DNA of 18,583 nucleotides from JAVVEZ01 sp032250895. Lineage in GTDB: Bacteria; Pseudomonadota; Gammaproteobacteria; Pseudomonadales; Pseudohongiellaceae. This document shows positions 13,377 through 18,583 of the stretch, one piece after another. Positions within the stretch are counted from its first letter, which is position 1, and every line of letters starts with the position of its first letter. The notes below the pieces were generated by a model, which saw only the letters and a program-made list of their open reading frames with translations, did no database searches and had not been told where the DNA came from. Position numbers and translations under genes: made by a program. The stretch covers positions 1-18,583 of the forward strand of contig JAVVEZ010000072.1 of assembly GCA_032250895.1 (NCBI GenBank). Reading direction: 5' to 3'.

Positions 13377-15662
13377 TTGAAGCGATCAGGCAACCGTCTT
13401 GGCCTGCTGATGCAGGCAACTGCCATGGCTGGCATTGCAGCCTGTCCGGCTCTCGTCCAGGCTGCTGAAGACGCCCTTCAGGAGATCACCGTCTGGGGCC
13501 AGGGCCGGCTGCTCGATGATTCACACCGGAGCAGCCCCGGCGTATTGCTGGGTTCGAAAGATCTCGTCAGCATCAATCCGATGACCACGGAAGACCTGCT
13601 CAAGTTTGCACCGAGCCTGATCATCCGCCAGCGTTTTATCGGCGACCCCAACAGCACCATGGGGCTGCGCACCGCGAGCATGTTTCAGACGGCGCGCACC
13701 TCGGTCTATGCCGATGGCCTGCCGCTGCATTATTTTTTGCAGACCTCGTTCAATGGCTCACCGCGCTGGGCCCTGGTCGGCGCCGATGAAGTGGCGTCGA
13801 TAGAGGTGGTCTATGGTCCGTTCTCGGCGGAATACGGTGGCAATGCGATGGGTGGCGTGATCAATTTTGAAACGAAGATTCCTGCTGAAAGAAGTTTTCA
13901 TCTGGAAGGCTCCATGTTTCAGCACGATTTCAAGGAAGTGGGTTTCAAGGACAAGCTCAACGGCGGCAGGATGTTCGCTTCCTATGGTGACAAAATCGGG
14001 AAGGTAAGCCTGTATACCTCCTGGATTCATCTTGAAAATGACAGTCACCCGATGGATTTCCGCTTTTCTGCCGTGCAGGCGCCAGTGGGCGATGAGGAAG
14101 AAGTCACCGGCGGGATTGCCGGTCTGGATTCGCGCGAAAAGGCTGTCATCAACTATGGTGATACCGGTGTGCAGGCGGTCAATACGGATCAGTTCAAGGT
14201 AAAGCTGGGTTATGACTTCGGCGACTGGTTCACGCTGTTCAATGTTGCCTATGAAAACCGGGTCAGGGACCGCGATGCGGTGAACAACTATCTGCGCTCG
14301 GTCACGACCGGAGAACCGGTTTGGGAAGGCAACGTCGTCCAGGATGGTGTCCGCTTCAATGTCCGGCGCAGCAATTTTACGGAAGATGAATCGGAGCGGC
14401 AGAATCTGCTGCTGGGGAGCCGCTTGCAGGGGCCGCTGACGGATTCCTGGTGGCTGGAGATGAATCTGAGTTACTACGAGGTGCTGCAGGACGAGACCCG
14501 CAGTTCACTGCAACACCCGGATGACCCGGCTTTTACCCCGGCAGGCCGGATCAGGGACCTGGACGATACCGGCTGGAAAACCGCTGACATCAAACTGGAG
14601 ACGGACACCCTGTTCGGACGGGACGATCTCGAACTGCTGGGCGGTTATCAGTTCGCGACCTATGAAATGCGGCTGAGTGATTATGATTCCGGGGACTATC
14701 GGGCCGGGGTGTTTGGGGCGCTGCGCAATGCCAGTGGCGGCAAGACCATCAGCCATGCACTGTTTGCCCAGCTTGGCTGGCAGGTTACCGAACAGTGGGA
14801 CCTGCTGCTGGGTGTCCGGCAGGACTTCTGGCAAAGCCGCAATGGTTTTTTGAACAACTTTGTCACCAGCAAGCTGCAGGACCATGCTGATCGTTCAGAA
14901 AACCGCTTCTCACCAAAATTCTCTGTTGGTTTTACACCCGGCAATGCCTGGCAGTATCGCTATTCCCTGGCGCAGGCCTATCGGTTTCCCATCGTGGAAG
15001 AGTTGTTTGCCTTCGAGAGCAGCACCATCGGCACCGGACTGGCCGATGCGAACCTGGAACCTGAGGCCGGTTTGCACCATAACCTGATGGTGGAACGCGC
15101 CCTGGATGACGGTTATGTCCGTGTCAACGCTTTCCATGAGACCATCGACAAGGTCATCTTCAGTCAGAGTGGAAGCGTCGACAATGTGCTCATCAGAACC
15201 TTCCTGCCCATCGATGAGGTCAGGACCAGCGGTGCGGAACTGGTCTATACGCAGAGCAATATTCTGGGTGGAAACCTGGATGTGCAGTTCAACCTGACCT
15301 GGATGGATTCCAAGATTACCCGGAACAGCCTGAATCCGGCAATCGAGGGCAATGAATTCCCACGCCTGCCGCAGTGGCGGGGCAATCTGCTGCTGACTCA
15401 TCATCTGACGCAGAACTGGGATATCGGTGGTGGTGTCCGCTATGCCACCAAGGCCTTTCAACAACTGGACAATTCCGACACCGCCAGTCAGACCTTTGCC
15501 GTGATGGACAAGTACACCTTCGTGAACCTGAAGACCAATTACCGTGTCAACGACAGGCTCCGGCTCAGTCTGGCCGTAGACAACCTGTTCAACAAGCTGG
15601 CCTACGTCAATCACCCCTATCCATTGCGCACGGCCTTTCTCGAAGCGGCGCTGGATTTTTAA
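13377..15662 (+). CDS. TonB-dependent outer-membrane receptor
   Basis: A roughly 761-residue outer-membrane receptor that takes up a bound ligand with energy from TonB. I place the start at TTG 13377 because CGGAG at 13364-13368 is correctly spaced. The resulting N-terminus (MKRSGNRLGLLMQATAMAGI... ending ...PALVQA) is an ideal signal peptide; the in-frame ATG at 13332 would put 15 extra residues before it. A TonB-box-like QEITVWG (35-41) is followed by the plug domain (about 45-165), with TEDLLKFAPSLIIRQRF, TSVYADGLPLH and VEVVYGPFSAEYGGNAMGGVINF-like signatures. The 22-stranded barrel fills the rest, with NLFNKLAYVNHPYP near the end and a terminal Phe. It lies about 265 bases after the esterase with no clear terminator between. 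The ligand is unknown. Confidence 0.9.
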   Translation: MKRSGNRLGLLMQATAMAGIAACPALVQAAEDALQEITVWGQGRLLDDSHRSSPGVLLGSKDLVSINPMTTEDLLKFAPSLIIRQRFIGDPNSTMGLRTASMFQTARTSVYADGLPLHYFLQTSFNGSPRWALVGADEVASIEVVYGPFSAEYGGNAMGGVINFETKIPAERSFHLEGSMFQHDFKEVGFKDKLNGGRMFASYGDKIGKVSLYTSWIHLENDSHPMDFRFSAVQAPVGDEEEVTGGIAGLDSREKAVINYGDTGVQAVNTDQFKVKLGYDFGDWFTLFNVAYENRVRDRDAVNNYLRSVTTGEPVWEGNVVQDGVRFNVRRSNFTEDESERQNLLLGSRLQGPLTDSWWLEMNLSYYEVLQDETRSSLQHPDDPAFTPAGRIRDLDDTGWKTADIKLETDTLFGRDDLELLGGYQFATYEMRLSDYDSGDYRAGVFGALRNASGGKTISHALFAQLGWQVTEQWDLLLGVRQDFWQSRNGFLNNFVTSKLQDHADRSENRFSPKFSVGFTPGNAWQYRYSLAQAYRFPIVEELFAFESSTIGTGLADANLEPEAGLHHNLMVERALDDGYVRVNAFHETIDKVIFSQSGSVDNVLIRTFLPIDEVRTSGAELVYTQSNILGGNLDVQFNLTWMDSKITRNSLNPAIEGNEFPRLPQWRGNLLLTHHLTQNWDIGGGVRYATKAFQQLDNSDTASQTFAVMDKYTFVNLKTNYRVNDRLRLSLAVDNLFNKLAYVNHPYPLRTAFLEAALDF

Positions 15663-15689
15663 GGAATTGTGAACTGGACGCTTGATCCA

Positions 15690-17378
15690 CTACCCCTGGC
15701 CGGGTTTTCCCGGCACCCGTATATCCAGCACCATGTCCTGGATTTCCTGTGGCGGTGCCGACGTGACGCGGGATACCAGCAGGGCGACCGCGAAATTGAT
15801 CAACATGCCGACGGTTCCGATGCCTTCCGGTGAAATGCCCAGCCACCAGTGATCTGCATTATCAACAAGGGGATTGATGAATTTGAAATGGATAATGTAG
15901 GCTGCGGTGAAGACGATGCCGCTTATCATGCCCGAAATGGCGCCTTCCCTGTTCATCCGGGTGGAAAAAATCCCCAGCACGATGGCAGGGAAAAACGACG
16001 ATGCCGCCAGGCCGAAGGCAAAGGCCACGACCTGGGCGACGAAACCCGGGGGATTGATGCCGAAATAGCCCGCCACGCACACGGCGAAGAAGATCGCGAT
16101 GCGGGCAAACCTGAGTTCCTGTTTTTCCGTGATCTCGGGCATCAGGTTGCGTTTTAACAAGTCGTGGGAAATGGCCGTGGAGATCACCAGCAACAAGCCC
16201 GCCGCGGTCGACAATGCCGCCGCCAGGCCGCCGGCCGCCACCAGAGCAATCACCCAGTTGGGCAGGCCTGCGATTTCCGGATTGGCCAGCACGATAATAT
16301 CCCGGTCCACGATCAGTTCATTACGATCCGGGTCTCCCACGTACTGAATGCGGCCATCGTTGTTCTTGTCGGTAAAGCTGATCAGCTTGGTGGCCTCCCA
16401 GGTCTTGAACCAGGACGGCATGGCGGTGTATTCGGCATTGTTCACGGTGTTGATCAGGTTGGTACGGGCAAAGGCGGCGATAGCCGGCGCCGTGGTGTAG
16501 AGAATGGCTATGAACAACAGCGCGTAGCCGGCGGATTTTCGGGCAGCCCTGACGCTGGGCACGGTAAAAAAACGAATGATTACATGGGGGAGCCCCGCCG
16601 TGCCCATGATCAGGGCGGCCGTGATAAACAGCACGTCCAGGGTACTGCGCACACCCGACGTGTAGGCGGCAAATCCCAGTTCCTCGTGCAGCCCGTCAAG
16701 TTTGTCCAGCAGGTAACCGCCGCCGTAGTCCGAGGTCAGTTCTGCTCCGAAACCAAACTGCGGAAAGATGTTGCCTGTCATCATGATGGAGATGAACACT
16801 GCTGGCACCATGTAGGCGAACATCAACACGCAATACTGAGCCACCTGGGTATAGGTGATACCCTTCATGCCGCCCAGCACCGCATAGAAGAATACGATGC
16901 CCATGCCGATCACCACACCAAGGCTGATATCCACCTCCAGGAAACGGGAAAATACCACGCCGATGCCACGCATCTGCCCCGCCACATAAGTGAACGACAC
17001 GAAGATGGCGCACACCACCGCCACCATGCGGGCAAACTGGCTGTAATAACGATCTCCGATGAAATCCGGTACGGTGAACTTGCCAAAGTCCCTCAGGTAA
17101 GGAGCGATCATCAGGGCCAGCAACACATAGCCGCCGGTCCACCCCATCAGGTACACCGAGCCATCACGACCCATGTAGGAAATGATGCCGGCCATCGAAA
17201 TAAAGGAGGCGGCCGACATCCAGTCGGCGGCGGTGGCCAGGCCATTGGCCAGTGGCGGTACATGGGCGCCGGCAATATAAAAGTCTTTCGTGGAAGTGGC
17301 CCGGGACCAGACGGCAATGCCGATATAAAGTAGAAAACTCAAGCCCACGCATAGATATGTCCAGACTTGCAGGCTCAT
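15690..17378 (-). CDS. Sodium:solute symporter, VC_2705 / ActP-like subfamily
   Basis: A 562-residue inner-membrane protein of the sodium:solute symporter family, most like the VC_2705 group related to acetate permease ActP. About 13 helices are visible. Landmarks include DFYIAGAHVPPLANGLATAADWMSAASFI near the N-terminus, FTVPDFIGDRYY, a GGMKGITYTQVAQYCVL segment and AAALSTAAGLLLVISTAISHDL in the second half. A hydrophilic loop near residue 334 reads TDKNNDGRIQYVGD, an EF-hand-like DxNxDG pattern that I believe recurs in this subfamily. The start is ATG at 17378 on the minus strand, preceded by GGTGA; the longer in-frame extension runs into the MITE-like element. Its partner DUF4212 gene lies upstream. 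It converges with the TonB receptor gene, leaving 27 bases between stops. The substrate is probably a short organic acid, not proven. Confidence 0.92.
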   Translation of the reverse strand: MSLQVWTYLCVGLSFLLYIGIAVWSRATSTKDFYIAGAHVPPLANGLATAADWMSAASFISMAGIISYMGRDGSVYLMGWTGGYVLLALMIAPYLRDFGKFTVPDFIGDRYYSQFARMVAVVCAIFVSFTYVAGQMRGIGVVFSRFLEVDISLGVVIGMGIVFFYAVLGGMKGITYTQVAQYCVLMFAYMVPAVFISIMMTGNIFPQFGFGAELTSDYGGGYLLDKLDGLHEELGFAAYTSGVRSTLDVLFITAALIMGTAGLPHVIIRFFTVPSVRAARKSAGYALLFIAILYTTAPAIAAFARTNLINTVNNAEYTAMPSWFKTWEATKLISFTDKNNDGRIQYVGDPDRNELIVDRDIIVLANPEIAGLPNWVIALVAAGGLAAALSTAAGLLLVISTAISHDLLKRNLMPEITEKQELRFARIAIFFAVCVAGYFGINPPGFVAQVVAFAFGLAASSFFPAIVLGIFSTRMNREGAISGMISGIVFTAAYIIHFKFINPLVDNADHWWLGISPEGIGTVGMLINFAVALLVSRVTSAPPQEIQDMVLDIRVPGKPGQG

Positions 17379-17396
17379 GATGTCACCGTCTGTTAG

Positions 17397-17539
17397 TACT
17401 ACTGTGTTACAAACCGCTGAAGGGCGCATTGCTGCGTTAAAACCGGGCTCAAAATGCTCATTTACTCCATGTAAACTGCGCTTTTTCGCCCGGTTTTGCC
17501 TTGCACTGCATCCCTTGATCGATTCGTAACACAGTAGTA
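17397..17539. mobile_element. 143-bp MITE-like palindromic element with TTAG target duplication
   Basis: The perfect 14-bp ends TACTACTGTGTTAC (17397-17410) and GTAACACAGTAGTA (17526-17539) are flanked by direct repeats TTAG at 17393-17396 and 17540-17543, a clean 4-bp target-site duplication of YTAR type. Inner arms AAAACCGGGC and GCCCGGTTTT pair in register. The hairpin tip TTTAC-TCCAT-GTAAA (17461-17475) is exactly central. There is no ORF. It lies between the DUF4212 gene and the symporter gene and ends 18 bases before the symporter start codon. Confidence 0.85.
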
Positions 17540-17566
17540 TTAGTTGTTGTTTTTGCTTGAGTGTAT

Positions 17567-17863
17567 TCAGGCATCCTGCTGTAGGTCGGCTTCCTCTTCC
17601 GCCAGAATATCCTTCTCGTCGTGATGGTATTTATGATCGAGCCGGTCCATCAGTTTCAGGTAAATGAATATGAGGATGACATAGATGTAAACGGAGCCCT
17701 GCTGGGCCATCCAGAAGCCCAGCTTGAATCCTCCGATACGGATGGCGTCCAGCTGGTCGACAAAGATCACGGACATCAGAAAGGAGACGATGAACCAGAT
17801 ACTGAGCAGGAGGGTCAGTATCCGGATGTTTTCTTTCCAGTATCGGTTGTCGTCTGCACTCAT
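17567..17863 (-). CDS. DUF4212 small subunit of the sodium:solute symporter
   Basis: A 98-residue protein of the DUF4212 / symporter small-subunit family, which is nearly always encoded next to VC_2705-type symporters and probably stabilises or assists them. It opens SADDNRYWKENIRILTLLLSIWFIVSFLMSVIFVDQL, giving the family's YWxxN start and first helix (about 12-34). A short loop (DAIRIGGFKLGFWMAQQGS) and a second helix (QGSVYIYVILIFIYLKLMDRL) follow, then a charged cytoplasmic tail rich in H, D and E. ATG 17863 is chosen because GGAAGAGAG lies directly upstream. The 17 extra in-frame residues before it come from the nadE-derived region. The operon with the symporter is interrupted by a palindromic element. 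Confidence 0.88.
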   Translation of the reverse strand: MSADDNRYWKENIRILTLLLSIWFIVSFLMSVIFVDQLDAIRIGGFKLGFWMAQQGSVYIYVILIFIYLKLMDRLDHKYHHDEKDILAEEEADLQQDA

Positions 17864-17876
17864 GCTCTCTTCCCAT

Positions 17877-18064
17877 TCTGACGCCGGCGGGCACCTGTTG
17901 GCGCTTGTATTCATTCAGATCGACCAGGCGCAATACTGGCATAACGGTTTCCGAATCGAAACCTTTTTCAATAATGACATGGGCGTTCATATCTTCTTCG
18001 AGATACCACTCCTGGAGATTGCCCAGGGTGGCCGCTTGTCTTCATCCACCTGATCGAGGGAGGC
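17877..18064 (-). pseudogene. nadE: Remnant of NAD synthetase (NadE) C-terminal region
   Basis: Read on the minus strand, one frame gives LDQVDEDKRPPW (18038-18055 encodes DQVDED). After a one-base frame change another gives NLQEWYLEEDMNAHVIIEKGFD, then VLRLVDLNEYKRQQVPAGVR, ending near 17877. These match, in order, the conserved C-terminal blocks of glutamine-dependent NAD+ synthetase as I remember them: a DQ-DED-PPY block, the helix with EED, GFD, and LV..EYKRRQ.P.GVR. The last ~20 residues of the normal protein (the FG.D.RYPIT block) are missing and replaced by the DUF4212 upstream region. Everything before about 18064 is also missing. It is therefore a short, frameshifted, doubly truncated leftover. 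The similarity is by recall, not by search. Confidence 0.7.
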
Positions 18065-18106
18065 CCCGTTTTTTTTCTGTTACCATTGGGCGCCTGAAAC
18101 AGGAAG

Positions 18107-18129
18107 CAGCCTGGCAAGAAAACAGGCTG
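18107..18129. repeat. Short hairpin CAGCCTG/CAGGCTG
   Basis: A 7-bp stem around a 9-base loop, in a stretch where (G)AAAACAGG-like blocks recur (18096, 18118, 18134). It lacks a T run on the + side, so its function is unclear. Confidence 0.35.
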
Positions 18130-18141
18130 AAAAGAAAACAG

Positions 18142-18200
18142 GAATGACAATAAGATGCCGGGAAATGACGGTAAGATGTCAAAGAATGACGAATTGGTAC
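18142..18200 (+). repeat. 21-bp direct repeats upstream of the cytochrome gene
   Basis: ATGACAATAAGATG (18144-18157) and ATGACGGTAAGATG (18165-18178) are spaced exactly 21 bases apart, and ATGACGA follows at 18186, again 21 bases on. This gives two good copies and one partial copy in direct orientation, ending 20 to 30 bases before the start codon. A 21-base period places the copies on the same DNA face, as for binding sites of a regulator, but no regulator is known. Confidence 0.5.
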
Positions 18201-18219
18201 CATGAGTCGAGGATTAGGT

Positions 18220-18583
18220 ATGAAGCTATCACTTGCCCGCCATCTGCTGCCTGCCATCACCCTGCTGCTGCCCGCACTGGCGCTGGCGCAGACCCCGCTG
18301 GTCAGCGCCCCGGAGAATGAGGCGGGGCGCAGCCTGTATCAGGACAACTGCGCCAGCTGCCATGAGCAGCCGGAACTGACCAAGTCCCCGCCTGTGGATA
18401 CCCTGCGCCGCATGGGGCCGCGCGCCGTGTCCTATGCATTGACCAATGGCAAGATGATTGCGCAGGCCGCGAATCTCTCCCCGGAGCAGATCGACGCGCT
18501 GGTCAGTTACCTGGCGGGCACTGCCGCCGTCGACAATAGCTGGATCGCCGCCAATACCTGTCCCGCTGCGCGCCTGGCGGTCG
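18220..18583 (+). CDS. Cytochrome c domain of a PQQ-type quinoprotein (partial, runs off the window)
   Basis: Only the first 121 residues are in the window. A signal peptide (MKLSLARHLLPAITLLLPALALA) sends it to the periplasm. The mature part begins with a class-I-like cytochrome c domain: heme motif CASCH (Cys44, Cys47, His48) and a likely Met79 axial ligand in NGKMIAQAANLSPEQIDALVSYLAG. The following NSWIAANTCPAA resembles the link to a PQQ beta-propeller in polyvinyl-alcohol-dehydrogenase-like quinohemoproteins, so a dehydrogenase passing electrons to its heme is likely; the propeller itself lies beyond the window. ATG 18220 is preferred over in-frame ATG 18202 because GAGG precedes it and the signal peptide starts there. 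Confidence 0.75.
   Translation, partial: MKLSLARHLLPAITLLLPALALAQTPLVSAPENEAGRSLYQDNCASCHEQPELTKSPPVDTLRRMGPRAVSYALTNGKMIAQAANLSPEQIDALVSYLAGTAAVDNSWIAANTCPAARLAV

Noticed and set aside
16164..17333. A 389-codon open frame on the plus strand opposite the symporter
   Set aside because: Composition is dominated by H, G, Q and D with no domain pattern; the minus strand encodes an unmistakable symporter there.

Overview
The window is 18.6 kb of GC-rich chromosomal DNA. It most likely comes from a free-living, probably marine or environmental gammaproteobacterium. The evidence is family-level: a FabV-type enoyl-ACP reductase, a MacAB-like exporter behind a textbook sigma-54 promoter, a PepSY/TonB uptake cluster, a VC_2705-type sodium:solute symporter with its DUF4212 small subunit, and a quinoprotein-like cytochrome. 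The genus cannot be named from sequence alone. The first ~470 bases are clearly more AT-rich than the rest.

Layout, left to right. (1) 1-530: a small unrecognised secreted-looking ORF, possibly frameshifted, then a 59-bp element with ends like REP/RAYT-associated repeats. (2) 622-1815: fabV, alone, with an extended -10 promoter and a strong terminator. (3) 1856-2184: a regulatory region with a perfect sigma-54 consensus and two upstream palindromes. (4) 2185-6777: a four-gene exporter operon (membrane-fusion protein, ATPase, two MacB/FtsX-type permeases). (5) 6817-6984: a palindromic MITE-like element. (6) 7095-9246: an overlapping ECF sigma factor / membrane anti-sigma / secreted coiled-coil protein operon. 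(7) 9247-9840: a gene-free island made of a 265-bp MITE-like element inserted at a stop codon, a GGACAGTC repeat, a hairpin, and five consecutive hairpins. (8) 9980-15662: PepSY membrane protein, Tat-exported type-B carboxylesterase, TonB-dependent receptor, all on +. (9) 15690-17863 on -: Na+/solute symporter and DUF4212 subunit, split by a third MITE-like element with a TTAG target duplication. (10) 17877-18064 on -: a frameshifted and truncated remnant of the C-terminus of glutamine-dependent NAD synthetase (nadE). (11) 18220 to the end on +: start of a cytochrome c / PQQ-type quinoprotein, behind 21-bp direct repeats.

Functional reading. The exporter operon looks like an inducible tripartite efflux system switched on by a sigma-54 activator that is not in the window. 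The ECF operon is probably an envelope-stress or surface-signal module controlling unseen targets; its third gene may be a sensor or effector. The PepSY/esterase/TonB trio suggests uptake of an iron chelate or another ester-containing ligand, with periplasmic hydrolysis and reduction; this is inference from gene order. The strongest sequence-only observations are the sigma-54 site, the density and precise placement of palindromic elements, the hairpin array, and the nadE remnant.
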